Assembly (NCBI RefSeq): GCF_000247815.1
Contig: NC_021676.1
Span: forward strand, 5,600,498 to 5,664,497
Origin: Ficedula albicollis
Lineage: Eukaryota; Chordata; Aves; Passeriformes; Muscicapidae
DNA: 64,000 bases
Direction of reading: 5' to 3'
Shown: positions 1 through 12,713 of the stretch, one piece after another
Layout: each line of letters begins with the position of its first letter
Numbering within the stretch: the first letter of the stretch is position 1
Translations under genes and position numbers: made by a program
The notes under the pieces: generated by a model
What the model was told of the DNA's origin: nothing
Seen by the model: only the letters and a program-made list of their open reading frames with translations
The model's database searches: none

Positions 1-190
1 GCACAAACACAGTCACACAGCACAAATACAGTCACACAACACAAATATTCACACAGCACAAACACAGTCACACAGCACAAATACAGCCACACCACAAATA
101 CAGCCACACAAGGCAAATACAGTCACACAGCACAAATACAGTCACAAACCTCAAATACAGTCACAAACCTCAAATACAGTCACACACCAC
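1..190. repeat. Degenerate 18-20 bp tandem repeat
   Basis: Repeats of a unit like cacaaatacagtcacacag, about ten imperfect copies. The array is cut by the left window edge, so its real extent is unknown. Confidence 0.9.
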
Positions 191-401
191 AGAGAGCAGC
201 AATCCCAGCATCAGGGAGTGGGAGCAGGGGCTCCCCTCTGAGCACACCATGACTTGTGGGGCTGTCTGTCCCTCCATCCCTTTGTGTTCTCAGCCTCAAA
301 ACCCTGTTGAGCTCTGCTCATCCCAGGGCTGGACATGGATCTGCCTCCTCCTGACCCTGCAGCTGAGCTTGTTTGATCCCTGTTCCCTGTTGTGTGCCCA
401 T

Positions 402-815
402 CATGGAATGGTTTGGGTGGGAAGGGACCTTAAAACTCATCCCATTCCACTCCCTGCCATGGGCAGGGACACCTTCCACTATCTCAGGTTGCTCCAAGCC
501 CCATCCAACCTGGCCTTGGGCACTGCCAGGGATCCAGGCTGGTGACACAGAGAGAGCCATGGGCTCCTCTAGGGGGACATGGCAAAGCCAGAGCCCCTCT
601 GCTCCCTGTGTCAGGGCCTCTCTACCAGCACAAGGAAGAATTTCTTCCCAATCTCCCATTTAAATCTATCCTCTTTCAGCTTAAAGCCATTCCTTCTTGT
701 CCTGTCACTCCAGGCCCTTGTCCAAAATCCCCCTCCAGCTCTCTTGGACTCCCTTCAGGCACTGGAAGGGGCTGCTTGGAGCTTTCTCTTCTCCAGGCAA
801 AGGGAGGCCAGCTTT
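402..815 (-). mobile_element. CR1 LINE 3' fragment
   Basis: Reads as antisense CR1: an 'aatggtttgggtgggaag' end, then 'gccatgggcagggacacctt', 'aggttgctccaagcccc' and the 'aagaatttcttcccaat' segment. This is one of the longer CR1 3' ends in the window (about 400 bp). No open frame of the reverse transcriptase remains. Confidence 0.88.
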
Positions 816-900
816 GGGTCACACGACTGATTTTAATTCTGGTGTTCCTTGACTTCACCACTCCTGACTTTGTAATTGAGATAATTTCAACAAAACCTTC

Positions 901-1082
901 GCCTTTACAACTCCTAAGGCTTTTAAGAGCCAGAATAGCAACAAAGTAGGAAATTGCATCATATCACAACACAGTAACCCCTAACTGGGGTGCCTTTACA
1001 ACTTCTAAGGCTTTTAAGAGCCAGAATAACAACAAAGTAGGAAATTGCATCATATCACAACACAGTAACCCCTAACTGGGGT
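901..1082. repeat. Two-copy tandem duplication, 91-bp unit
   Basis: Copies at 901-991 and 992-1082 differ at about two positions (for example actcctaagg versus acttctaagg, and agcaac versus aacaac). Confidence 0.95.
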
Positions 1083-2364
1083 CCCTCAAGACTGTCAGGG
1101 ATTTATGGATCCACCACCCAGTCCTTTGGCACTGGGATTACTGGGATAACCTAGGAACAGACTTTGCTATGAGCCCCAAACTGAGCCAATCTCTGTAGGT
1201 GCCTCAGTTTATCAAATCCCACTCTTTTCCTCCCAGTCTCCATCTGCCTCTCCTCTCCCTGCTCCCAGCTGGAGCTCGCCAGGCTGGCAGCTGGACAGCA
1301 TTCCTGGCTCCCAGCTCTGGATTGTTCCCGAGCAGCAGGGAAGGACACTCAGGGCATTCCTGCTCTTAGAGAGCAGCCTTCCCTCTGCAAACCCTCAGCA
1401 CTCCCAGTGATGAAGGGATAATTACTTCTGAACGTAAGCAAACAGCAACTTTTCCCTCACATTGCTGCTGGGAACAGGCGGTTTCCTTTTCATTTTGGGG
1501 AGCTGCAAGCAACAAATCCCTATCCATGAGGAATTCCAGCTGCCACTGCTCATTGCTGAGAGGGAACGCTGCCTTCCCACAGAAGCAGGGGCCAGCCCTC
1601 CCCATCCCACGTGTGAGGCAGGAATTCCTGGGCAGGGATGCTGCAGCCCCCACCCTGGGGAGCCAGCCTGGGATTGGGGTAAGGATGGATGGATGGATGT
1701 GGTCCCTGGGAGGGGACAAGGCAGCTCCTCTCCAGCACAGCCAGAGCAGGGAGGCAGGAGGTGATGAATGAGCCCCAGCTGTTGGCAAGGAGAGCAGGAA
1801 CTGGAGGAGAATTTGGATGGGGATCTGGGAATCCCATCCAAAGGAGCTGCCTGTGGATGGGAAGTGGCTCAGCAAGGTTTGGGATTAAAGGATGTTGGTG
1901 GGGGCAGAGATGCTCAGGGAATCCCAGGAAGAGCTGGTGGCTGGACACCTCTGTGTCCTCTCACCACTGGGTCTTCCCTGGCTTAAATTCCTGGGAAACT
2001 GGAGGAAAATGGGCAAATGGGGAAGAGACAGGACAAGAATCCACTGAGGGCTTAAAATAGAATGGGAGGAAAAAATTGAATGGTCATGGAGGGGCTGGGG
2101 AGGCACAAGGTGTACCTGGAGGTCAGGGAGAAGGGAGATTTAGTGGGACAGAATTCCTGGGATGCACAGAACAGGGATAATCTGGGAGATAACAGGAGCT
2201 CAGGGGAAATGAGGGTGGAGATTCCACCCAAGACTCTTCCTGGGGGGTCTGGGCAGCAGTATTGGAGGGCAGGGGTCATCTTGGAGCTGTGTTATGGGAT
2301 GGACTGGGATTCAGGAACCCTATGGGGATTTTCCCAGTACCCACAATTATCAAGAGATCCTTAC

Positions 2365-2416
2365 CATTCTTCACTTGGATTGCTGAGCCTTGGCCTTGGA
2401 GATGGACCACAGCTGG
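2365..2416 (-). CDS. EDA: EDA exon 6 (start of TNF homology domain)
   Basis: This 52-bp exon encodes PAVVHLQGQGSAIQVKN plus the first base of the next codon. The peptide matches, from memory, the start of the ectodysplasin-A TNF homology domain, which forms the receptor-binding trimer. The acceptor is a pyrimidine-rich stretch ending in gcag just above 2416. The donor is GTAAGG (minus strand, 2359-2364). The exon starts in phase 0 and ends in phase 1, as in mammalian EDA. It is separated from exon 5 by only 104 bp. The following exons, which carry most of the TNF fold and the EDA-A1/A2 splice choice, were searched for by peptide pattern in 1-2364 and are not there, so they lie outside the window. 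Identification is near certain. Confidence 0.96.
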
Positions 2417-2520
2417 CTGCAAGGGAGAGCACAGGGATTGAGGATTCATGGGAAGCACCTTGCCAGTCCACAAAAATCCCCCCCCCAAACCTGGTGTTTT
2501 CCACAGAAAGATCAACCCAC
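2417..2520 (-). other. EDA: EDA intron 5 (104 bp)
   Basis: A minimal intron bounded by donor GTGGGT and acceptor gcag. It contains a short run of C on the plus strand (about 2478-2486). It is close to the lower size limit for efficient vertebrate splicing. Confidence 0.9.
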
Positions 2521-2555
2521 CTGAATGTCTCTGGAGCTGGCTTTGTCTGTGGCAC
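2521..2555 (-). CDS. EDA: EDA exon 5 (linker between collagen and TNF domains)
   Basis: This 35-bp exon completes a Gly codon begun in exon 4 and then encodes ATDKASSRDIQ, aligned to the mammalian linker AADKAGTRENQ as I remember it. It is flanked by acceptor ttttgcag and donor GTGGGT on the minus strand. The length of 35 bp and the phases (1 in, 0 out) are exactly those needed to join exon 4 to exon 6. The segment is a flexible spacer between the collagen-like bundle and the TNF domain. About half of its residues differ from the mammalian form, while the flanking exons are almost unchanged, which fits a weakly constrained linker. Confidence 0.92.
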
Positions 2556-3475
<920 letters not shown>

Positions 3476-4115
3476 TTACCTGGGGCTGTGGGGTGGGCTG
3501 AGAGGAAATGGGAAGTTGAGGATGGATCACTCCTGGCTGCAGGCAGGGATGAGGAGGAACCTGAGGAGAGCTGGGGTGGGTGTCCTATGGCTCCTCAGCA
3601 CCCTGCAGGCTCCTTCCTGCTGGGAATTACACTTAAATGAGGCACAGGGACTCTCTGGGGCTGCTCAAGGGATGGAGGCTCAGGGGGTGTCTCCCCACAG
3701 CCCTGGTCACAGCACGGGGTCAGTCCTCAATCCCGTGCCCTGGGGTTGCTCACATCCCTCCAGAGCTGGGATGATCTCTGGATACAGCCAGGATGCTCCC
3801 ACAGCACGTTCAACACTGGGTGCTGCGGTGTAAATGAACCACTCTGCAGTTGCTCAGTTTGCTGGGTTTCCATGGAAAACAGGGATAACCTTCCCTACCT
3901 GTTGCACATTAGGATTGGGAGGTGATCCCCATGGCTTGGTCTCCTCCAGAGGGCAGTTCAGAGCTGAGCTCCAGCTTCTCCCCAGCACTGCCAGAGGAGC
4001 CCCTGTGCTGCTTGTGCCCCAAAATAATTCAGTGTTTTGGGCTTTGGAGGGAGGGAGGGGCTCAGGAAGGACTGACCCCATCCAGGGGATGGAAACACTG
4101 GAGAACTGTTACAAC

Positions 4116-4261
4116 CACGGAATCCCAGACTGGTTTGGGTTGGAAAGGACCTTAAGGCAAATTCATGCCATGGGCAGGGACAAATTCCACTGTCCCAGGT
4201 TGCTCCAAGCCCTGTCCAACCTGGCCCTGGACACTTCCAGGGATGGGGCAGCCACAGCTTC

Positions 4262-4263
<2 letters not shown>
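4116..4263 (-). mobile_element. CR1 LINE 3' fragment cut by poly-G
   Basis: Antisense CR1 terminal segment ('tggtttgggttggaaag', 'ccatgggcagggacaaattc', 'tggacacttccagggatg') that stops at the start of a poly-G run. The next part of the element is not seen after the run. Confidence 0.85.

Positions 4264-4306
<43 letters not shown>
4264..4306 (+). other. Poly-G run, 43 bases
   Basis: Uninterrupted G inside a CR1 copy, after 'cagcttccc'. Probably a sequencing or assembly artefact; see the finding on poly-G runs. Confidence 0.8.
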
Positions 4307-4307
<1 letters not shown>

Positions 4308-6444
4308 CCAGCCTCGAGGTAAAAACTTTTTTCCCCACCATGATCCTCAAACACTTCACGCATCCCAAGGAAGAGAAATGACATAACCACATCAGGATTG
4401 ACTCCTACAGACACAGAGTGGGATGAAACAAGCTCTGCAGGGAAAGCCTGGTCCCTGCTCTCCTGATTCTCCACGTTCCTGACAAAACTGATGTTCTTTT
4501 GATGTAGTTTTTAAAATGCTACTTTGGCACAGCTTTTCTGCCAAGGAACATAAACAGAGCAAAATCACTTCAATTGCTGCCACAAGGTCCCCAGTAGGAC
4601 AGAATTAAACTGGTATTTAGATGACAGCAGCAGTTGGGATATGAAATTATAGTTGTTGGAATAGTTTCTGAGTACATTTATGTACTTGTTTCTCTACTAA
4701 TATCCATCTTTGTAATGGGCAGGAGTGTCAGGAAAAATCCATCTGTTTTAGCACAGGAGTGGGAATCTCTGGATGGCCACTAGCCAGGAGCAAGGGCACA
4801 AGGACATCAGGGTGGGACAACTGTGGGCATAACTCAAATGTGCAGAAAATGAGGTTCAAGTAAGCAGGGGTGAGTAAAGCCACACTGGTGTCCTACAAAA
4901 AGTGGGAAAAGTCTTCAGGGGACAAATCTCCACAGCAATATTTCTCTCCAAATCAGCAGCCATGACTTCCAACCTGAGCTGGCCACAATCCAGCCTTCCT
5001 CTAACCCAGGAATTCTCCTCCCCCTCGGGATGGTGCTTTGGAAATGATCACCTTGAACCCCACCAAACTCCTCTCACTGACATCCCCCAATCCAGGCCAT
5101 CCCAAGGCAGGACTGCAGACAGGGAGTTGGGAATGCTGCTGCTGTCACTGCAGGCTTCCCTTCCCCAGAGGGATGCACATCACAGCTGCTTTAGCTCATC
5201 TGCCTCCCAAATCTGCTCTGCTACTCAGGGAGCTGCTGCTTGAGCAGCCACACAGCCGCTCATCCCAGCGACACACTTCTGTGCCTTTCCCCTCCCTCAA
5301 GGCGTTTCAACTGCTCCTCTGCATTTAACAAACCTCACAAGACAAAAGACATTCCATTTATTATCTGATAGCTCCCTGATCAGGTCTCCAAGGAGGGTCC
5401 CAGCACCCAAATCCCAGCCTGCAAAGTCTCCCATGTCTGTACCAGGGGCTCCAAAACTCGGAGCAGGCAGAAGCACCGAGTTCTCCACAATCCTCACTCA
5501 TCAAACAATGAACTTTTCTAAAAAGAATTAAATGTGACAATACCATAAAATTAAGCTACTTTATACAGCTGTATGCAATCCAGCTCCAGAGACCCCCCCT
5601 GCCCCTCTGGAATTGCTCTGCAGGCTGCAGCCATTACTTGTTATTTGCTGGGTTGACTGAATGTGAGTTGAGCTTTGTTGGGACAAACTTCTCCAACATA
5701 AAATTTTACACTGCTTCTCAGAGCAAATAGAAATGAAGTTGCTAAGTGTGGCCTGTTCCCACCTCTCAGCTGTGGCTCTGGAGTTTGCATTCAAGGATTA
5801 AAGCCATTTGATGTGCTACTACAGTAGAGACATGGAAAACTCAACTGCTCAGACCCTTGGACTTGCTAAAACTCCTGGAAATAGATGTGGGACCCTAAGA
5901 GTGGGACCCTAAGTGTTCCCAGCAATCCTATAAAAGCAAGGATGGCATCAGGAACCCCCCCAAACAGGGCTGCCTGAAAAACCCAAATCCCAACAATCCA
6001 CTGCAAACTGCCTGAGGAGCATCACCAAATCCACAAAACCCTGAGGGCTGAGCAACACCCAGAAGGGGCTCATCAGATGATAATCTGGAGGTTAACACAA
6101 GGAAAAGAGGGATGCAAAGTGTGCTCATGCTGAGTTTGGTGGGTCTGAAGGAGAATCCAAGCTGCAGGTTGGCAGGATTGGGGTGAAAGCCAAGGCTGGC
6201 AAACAGCAACAGCTCCTGGTGTTTGGTACTGACTCAACTCAACTCTTCAACTGGAGAATCTCCAGGATTACTTCTGCACAACATAATTAATTTTTTTCAG
6301 TGTTTAAAGAAGTATTAAGAGGTGCTTGTAGGTGTTGTTCCAGCCTTTCCTGGAGAGGGAAGCTGCTACTGGTTTCTCCTTCTTGTTGGCCAAAGAGAAT
6401 TTGCAAAGCACAAAAAGGAAAATTCAGTTAAAACTCAAACTTAC

Positions 6445-6474
6445 CCTTTTTCTTGTTTTTCACTGAACTTGGAC
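6445..6474 (-). CDS. EDA: EDA exon 3 (short basic linker microexon)
   Basis: This microexon encodes, with the split Gly from exon 2, GPSSVKNKKK and the first base of the next Gly. This is the basic segment between the furin site and the collagen domain. The donor is GTAAGT. The acceptor is tttgtag, directly preceded by a long T/C tract at about 6478-6500 (read on the minus strand). At 30 bp it is two codons longer than the 24-bp mammalian exon as I recall it, with SS inserted after GP. A second in-frame AG (cag, 6463-6465) would give an 18-bp exon reading VKNKKK. I prefer the upstream acceptor because it abuts the pyrimidine tract and retains GP. The exon is too short to appear as an open frame by length alone. 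Confidence 0.88.
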
Positions 6475-6629
6475 CTACAAAGGGGAAAAAAAAAAAGAAA
6501 ACTAGTGAAATTCAGGGATCATTTCATCAAGAAAATCCCCACAGCCATTTTATTTTGTGGACAATGGATGTATTTGTGGCCCATGCAGCAGCACAGGAAT
6601 GGTCTCAGCTGAGAGAATAACCCAAATTT

Positions 6630-6705
6630 CAGAGCATCACAGAGTGGCTGGGGCTGGAAGGGACCTTTAAAGATCATCTGGTCCAACTCCCTGCTGACTC
6701 CTTGT
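6630..6705 (-). mobile_element. CR1 LINE 3' fragment, short
   Basis: 'gagcatcacagagtggctgg' followed by 'ggaagggacctttaaagatc' and 'tggtccaactccctgctga'. It resembles a CR1 subfamily end in antisense orientation. Confidence 0.75.
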
Positions 6706-7297
6706 GAGCCAAGTTGTTTAAAAATAAGAATAAAACACTAAAAAAACCACAAAAGCAAAGAATTATTCCGAACTGGCTGTTTGAAACAATGGGAACCCAA
6801 ACCTCCCGAGCATGGAGAGAAAATATTTACGGTGAAGCTGAGAAATGACAGGACTTTGTGAGCAGAGGCTGAAGTGTGAAACATGTTCCACTGCTTCCCC
6901 AAGAATTCATCATGTATGGGAATGAGCTGCAAAAATCCCCAAATATTCCCTTGCAATTCATCAGGGAAATCCCTCTAAAACCTGGGGTTTAGCACAGCAG
7001 TGACTCAAATCACCTTTAACTGAGATAAAATTATAACTTACCAAAGGTAATGAGGTTGCTTTGAGTCTGAGGGGTGGGGAAAGGTAAATTCCCAACAGAA
7101 GAGCCTTTTTCCCATGGATAAATAGAGAAAAAACAGGAAAAGGACCAGAGAAATTATCCATCAACCTTACTGATGCCTTTCCAACAGGAATATTGGTTTT
7201 CCTACGTTGTGCAGTTGGGTTATGGGAAAATGATGGCATTATCTACAAAAGGCATTATCTGTAAAAGACATTCTCTATAAATGGGGGTATATATAAT

Positions 7298-7435
7298 TTT
7301 AGGGAGAAATTCTTCCCTGTAAGGGCCAGCCACAGCTGTGGCTGCCCCTGGATCCCTTGAGTGTCCCAGGCCAGGCTGGATAGGGCTTGGAGCAACCTGG
7401 GATACTGGAAGGTGCCCCTGCCCATGAAGATAAAT
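7298..7435 (+). mobile_element. CR1 LINE 3' fragment
   Basis: Sense-oriented end: 'agggagaaattcttccctgt', 'caggccaggctggatagg', 'gcttggagcaacctgggata', then the gaaggtgcccctgcccatg segment. Confidence 0.85.
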
Positions 7436-8014
7436 GAGCTTTATCTAAATGATAATTTCTGCTAATTCCCTATTTTTAGTAATATTTTTACACTATTTTT
7501 TCGTAATATTCACAGCTTGGACAACACAGCGATTCCTAACGATGCCATCCCAGTATCCCACCAGGAACAAAACATTTTAGCCTGGACAACCAGGCTCCTG
7601 AGCCCCCTAGTCCTCACTGTAGCCACCAGCCACTGAACAACATTAGAAGAGAAAAAAAAAAAACCAAATAAATAAAAAAATCCCATGTAAAGATCCCAGC
7701 CCATCCCAACGCAGCGAGCGGCTGTGCCTCGGCAGCCCTCGGAGTCACGAGAGTTTATTTCATGTTCCATAGATCCCACCATTAGCACCAGAACCAGAGT
7801 GAAAGTACAAATAGCTGTGGCCAGCCAGACACATTTGGGCTGGCTGGATCCAATTAGCTTCAAAGATGACTGGGAGGAATGAGAACCACATGGGATGTCA
7901 ATGTTCACAGTCTATATTACAACACACGCATCTGTTCCAGGCACGGCAGAGAGAGATGTTATGGATCTGCAAGTGGAGCTTTTGACAGACACAAAAATAT
8001 TCCTGACACGAGGG

Positions 8015-8041
8015 GGAGAAAAAAAAAAAAAAAAAAAAAAA
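8015..8041 (+). repeat. A-rich homopolymer tract
   Basis: A run of A after 'gagggggag'. No upstream gene body or target duplication was seen, so it is not called as a retrocopy tail. Confidence 0.7.
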
Positions 8042-8552
8042 CCAACCCCGGGATTATTAAGCTTGGGAGCTTCTGAGTCTCTCTGGGGTTTGCATCTGTT
8101 TGAGAGCAGGGGGGGAATTGTTTAATTGGAGCGTGGAGCTGAAGCTTCTGATGCAGCAGAATTTCTGCTCAAAATGGGAAGTTCATGAGCTACTGCTCCA
8201 TTTAGGCTAAAATGGTAATGAATTACTGAGTCTAAGCTGAGGGCCACCAAAATTTCAGATCAATATTCCTCTCAGGTGCTGAGGTGCTGAGGCATAAGGC
8301 ATGAAAACTTGGCTTGATGGACGTTGTCCCAACATTGATGTGCAGAGGAGAAAAATGGCAATTAAAAAATCCTTTCTGCCAGGGTTTTCAGAGGCCACAA
8401 CCCAATATTTAAACATTAAACTTGTTAAAATATTTTAAAATACTTTTCAAATAATTTAAACTTGCGATTTATTACTTAATGAAGATTTAAGTTTAAAACT
8501 TAAATGCAGTGGTTGAACATGCAGATAATGTCATTACAATAAAATGGGTGCT

Positions 8553-8690
8553 CCATCCCTGGAAGTGTCCAAAGTTGGATGGGGCTTGGAGCAACCTGGG
8601 AGAGGGGAAGGTGTCCCTGTCAATGGCAGGGGAATGATTTGAGCTTTAAGATCCTTCCCACCCAGACCAGTCTGGGATTCCATGATTTGT
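8553..8690 (+). mobile_element. CR1 LINE 3' fragment
   Basis: Sense-oriented: 'catccctggaagtgtccaaa', 'cttggagcaacctgggagag', ending in 'tgggattccatgattt', the normal CR1 terminus. Confidence 0.85.
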
Positions 8691-10839
8691 CTGACCCACT
8701 GGTTATCTCTTAATTGATGGTTAAATACCTACAAGTTATTCAAACCTAACTCTTTCCCACACTGCAAATCCCACCTCCCCTTCCCATTCCTCCCATGGAG
8801 AGGCTCCAGGACTCAGAGCCTGTTACCCAACCCACACAGTTTATTTACTAACACAGTCTATTCACTGTAGTTTCCAAGGATGGCCCAAGAGAAAACTCTG
8901 ATTTTTTTCTACTCCATGATGTGGATCACAGGTGCATCCACAGTACCCCTCCACTGACAGGAGTATCAAAAACCAAATTCAGGATATCTTCTGCTGCTCC
9001 AGAGTCTACTGACCTGCCCCCTTCATGGAGAAGGAAACTGGTTTGACTTGAAGAATTTCTGACTGATCAGTGTCTCCCATACCTGATTTTAGGGATTTTA
9101 CCATGCTGCAGTTGAGGATTTATTCCAGTCCTGATGGGATCTAAGAGCAACCCAACCTCTCAGCGGTGCCTGGCACCTCTTTTCCCTTCTTTAGAAGTGT
9201 GCACCTTCCTGCTCCTCATGAATCCCTTTCCATTATCCCTCAGGAATGTCCCAGAGATCCAGGTGGTCCCAGCTGCCAGCACTGAATGTGACAGCCACCC
9301 AAACACAGTTTTTCTGCCCAACTTCTGTCCTTTTTCCCACTAATCCCACCTTTCCCTTTCCACATCTTGTCTGCTCTCCTTTGAGGTCAAACCTAAAGAA
9401 GTCCATCCCCTTCTACTTCTCCCATCTTTCAACTGGAATTAAATACATGTTTAAACTTTGATCCACCCTTGAAGGAGTTGTCAGCTCTGTTCACCCCCTT
9501 GTTCAGGGGGAGGGAATTTGGCCAGAACTCTTAATACAGAAAAAGGTTGGGAGAGCAGGACAGGCTGGATGGCTTTGAAGGATAATAAGCATGGAATGAG
9601 ATTCAGTCATACAAAATATACAGTCCTATAAAATATATATATTCATGGGAAATAATAAAGCGTTCTGGTGGATGCTGGAGGACACCTGCACGTGCTCAGC
9701 TGCTGCTGCTCAGCCAGGCAAGGCAGAAACACAATCCTAAGATGGGAATAACTCTGGAAAACATGGGGAAATCCTGCTGCCGCTTAGTGAAGGGTTGAGG
9801 AAATCCTGGGAAGAGTGAAGTCAATCCTGATCATCTGATACAGAAAGATGAAATGAGAAGAATTCCACAGAAAGGCTGCTGGGAAGGGCAAGAAATGGGC
9901 AAGTGAGCTCACCTTGGTGGCCACCAGCACTGGGAGAGGGGTGAGAGCACCACTGGGAGGAGGAGAAAACCTGGAGGGCTTCAAGAACAGTGCTGGGACA
10001 GCCAAACTGCTCCCCAAGACCACTGAGCTGGGAATGAGAATGCTTCCAATGAGAAGCACAGGCCTGGGGGGGATCTCGTGGCTCAGAGTGAGCCCTCCTG
10101 TGTCACAGGGCGTGGAAAGTCTCTGTAAAGTCTAAATTCCCTCTGGAATGGTACTTTGGGATTATTTTTGCCTAACCACCCAAGCCATTGCTACTGAAGT
10201 GCTGCTGGAAACATTGCAGCTACCTGGTCTACTCCTGCCACTGATACTCCCCTTTCCTGTAGGAAAAGCCCCTGACTCTGCTGCAGGAACTGGAACCAGC
10301 TGGATTTCTCATCATAGGATGGGATTCCCCAAGAAAGATGAGAGCAGGATTGCTGCATGCTGAGCTCTGGACACCCTGGCTGTGAGCAGCACTCCAGAGC
10401 TACACCCCTCCAAAAGCTGATTTCCCACAGCTGCTGGGAAAATAGAAGAGAAGGACATCAGAAAAAGAGGGAATGTCAATCCTGCAGGGGGGCTAAACCT
10501 AGAGGGAAAGGCACGAGCAGGAAAGACATCTCTATATGATGACAAAACATCTCAACCCAAACAGAGCCACCAGAGCTGGAAAGCTCCAAACCACTCCAAA
10601 CAATTCCAATTCCCTCCTAGCAGAAGCACTTGGGCTTCAGATGCAAACATCTCACTTGAAGCTGAGGGAAACACGTGCAAGAGATGAATTTTTGGTGTGC
10701 AAGCCCAGCCAGCAGCAGAAGACATCTCCCCATGCCTCGGGGAGCAGGTTCCAGCCCCAGCTCCTGCAGCCCTACCATCTGCTGGATCAACTCCAAGGGC
10801 CTCAGAAAAATCCCAGATGGTGATGCAACTCAAGGATAT

Positions 10840-11170
10840 TACATGTGACATGTTTGCTCTTAGCAAGATTAATAGAGTTGACTTTGCTCCCCCTCCAATC
10901 TCTCTTTCTGCACGCTACACACTGCTATGATTTACTATAAATACACAAATATCCCAAACTTCTTTAGGACATCTGCTGATATAAATAGGATATTAAAAAA
11001 CCCCTGCCTTCCCTTATTAGCTGTGTGTGTGGATTAACAAGAAATAGTTTAAATTCCTGCCAAACAGTTCCAACTGGTTTTATGGACGGGAACAGATCTT
11101 TGTAATTATGCTGATTTTATATCAAACCTATAAAAGGTTGACCATTATAGGAATCAGCCAAACAAAGGAT
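10840..11170. promoter_or_regulatory. Candidate conserved noncoding segment in EDA intron 2
   Basis: AT-rich, low-CpG, single-copy sequence with a high density of homeodomain-, GATA- and nuclear-factor-like words (for example 'cctataaaaggttgacc', 'tatgctgattttatatc'). The call rests only on texture; no conservation data were available. Confidence 0.25.
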
Positions 11171-11342
11171 ACACCTAAGGAGGTGCTGAACATGCTGGAA
11201 TTGCCAAGAGCAGGAAAAGGGCATGGAATGCCACAACCATGTTTTAGCAGCATCATTTGATTCAGGACATGACACCAAGTGATGTTTTTAAGGTGTTCAC
11301 CCAGTTTGGGAAAGGTACATGGCAGCAGCTACCAGTTTTGGG

Positions 11343-11510
11343 TATCCATCCATCCATCCATCCATCCATCCATCCATCATCCATCCATCATCCATCATCC
11401 ATCCATCCATCCATCATCCATCATCCATCCATCCATCATCCATCCATCATCCATCATCCATCCATCCATCATCCATCCATCATCCATCATCCATCCATCC
11501 ATCATCCATG
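11343..11510. repeat. CATC microsatellite
   Basis: Pure (catc)n at the start, then mixed catc/atc phasing that builds an 11-bp 'catccatcatc' pattern. It generates spurious His/Pro/Ser open frames. Confidence 0.97.
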
Positions 11511-11787
11511 AGACTGTGCCAACCTGTTTTCAGCATTCACTGGGAATTATGGATCCTTCTCCTGTTTCCCAGCACTGAGTTACTATGGGACACTCTCAAT
11601 CTTCTTCCCTACGTGTGACACTGGTTTGGGGACGTGTAAGACCAGATAATTCAACTGAGGCACCTCTGTTTCCACCCCAGGTTACAGAGTAGAGACAAAA
11701 TCCTGGTGATTAACGAGATGTTGGTGTTAGCCAGAAACACCACATCACTTCTCACTCTCCCGTAAAATAAACATTAAATCACTAAGT

Positions 11788-12125
11788 CACAGAATCATGG
11801 AATGGTTTGGGGTGGAAGGGACCTTAAAGCTCTGCCATGGGCAGGGACACTTCCCACCTCCCACAAGCCCTGTCCAACCTTTTCACTGAAAAATCCATTC
11901 CAGCCCCTCACCAACCTCACAGAGAAGAATCCTTTCCACATGTCCAACCTAAACTGCCCCTCTTTCAGGCTGCACCCATTTCTCCTTGTCCTGTCACTAC
12001 TGTTCCTGATGAGGAATCCCTCTCTGGATTCCCTGTAGGTCCTTTCAAACATGGCACTCAGTGCTCTGGGCTGGTGACAAGGTGACAAGATCTTGAAGAG
12101 CTTTTCCAACCTCAAGGACTTTGGG
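11788..12125 (-). mobile_element. CR1 LINE 3' fragment
   Basis: Begins 'gtcacagaatcatggaatgg' and runs through 'gccatgggcagggacactt', 'cacagagaagaatcctttcc' and 'gctgcacccatttctccttg'. Antisense to the plus strand. Confidence 0.88.
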
Positions 12126-12504
12126 GTAATTCCTACCCATCAACCAACCCCTCTATCCCTATTTGACCAATTCCAAAAGTGGAAAGGGCAGCTTGGGTGT
12201 TCCTTGAGATTCCAGGTGAAGATGAACCTCCTGCCATCCTGGATGTCAGTTTTTCCTGACAAAAAATGAACAAGAAACCTCCAAAATTCAGCAGCTGCCT
12301 TTCCAGCACTGATGCAGCGACATTCACTTCATTCCCATGGCTAGGAGAAATGTAAAGCTTTTCAAATATTTTTAAATGTGGGGTTATTAATGCCAGATTC
12401 CAGTGGATTGGGGAAAGAGGGATGTTAGCTCCCAAACACATGCCTAATCTAGAACATGTGGTTTCGGGGGAGGTTTGGAACCAATATGTTTTCAACATTT
12501 TCAG

Positions 12505-12713
12505 GAAATTTGGTCTATCCAGATGAAAGCTTCTTGGACCCTACTGAACTATCAGTCAGTGATACAAACACTGAAACAAGAGGAATATTTTCCCTTTTCC
12601 CTGAAAAAGAAAGTGCTTCTTTACCAACTCCAGAGAGAACTGCTGAAGAGATTACTGCAGAATATTTAGAGAATATGATAAATGAAAAATCCAGGAAAAT
12701 ATCCCAGAAATAA
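12505..12713 (+). CDS. Possible small terminal exon or coding remnant, unknown protein
   Basis: An open frame of about 69 codons follows a splice-acceptor-like 'caacattttcag' and ends in TAA at 12711-12713, with AATAAA overlapping the stop. The predicted peptide is Glu/Thr/Ser-rich with low Pro and no repeat pattern (segments LVYPDESFLDPTELSV and TAEEITAEYLENMINEK). This is unlike the chance frames nearby, which are CR1-derived. I do not recognise a family. It could be a nested plus-strand gene exon, a decayed retrocopy, or chance. No other exon was located. Confidence 0.2.

Larger units (their letters stand above)
1..2364 (-). other. EDA: EDA intron 6, partial
   Basis: Sequence downstream of the exon 6 donor up to the window edge. 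It contains the tandem repeat at 1-190, a CR1 fragment and a 91-bp doublet. The stretch 1085-2360 has no repeat that I recognise and no EDA exon. Confidence 0.8.

Noticed and set aside
1..2364. Possible EDA exons 7 and 8
   Set aside because: I looked on the minus strand for the conserved TNF-domain peptides and found none, so they must lie outside the window.
11257..11618. His/Pro/Ser-rich repeat protein frames
   Set aside because: Translation of the CATC microsatellite.
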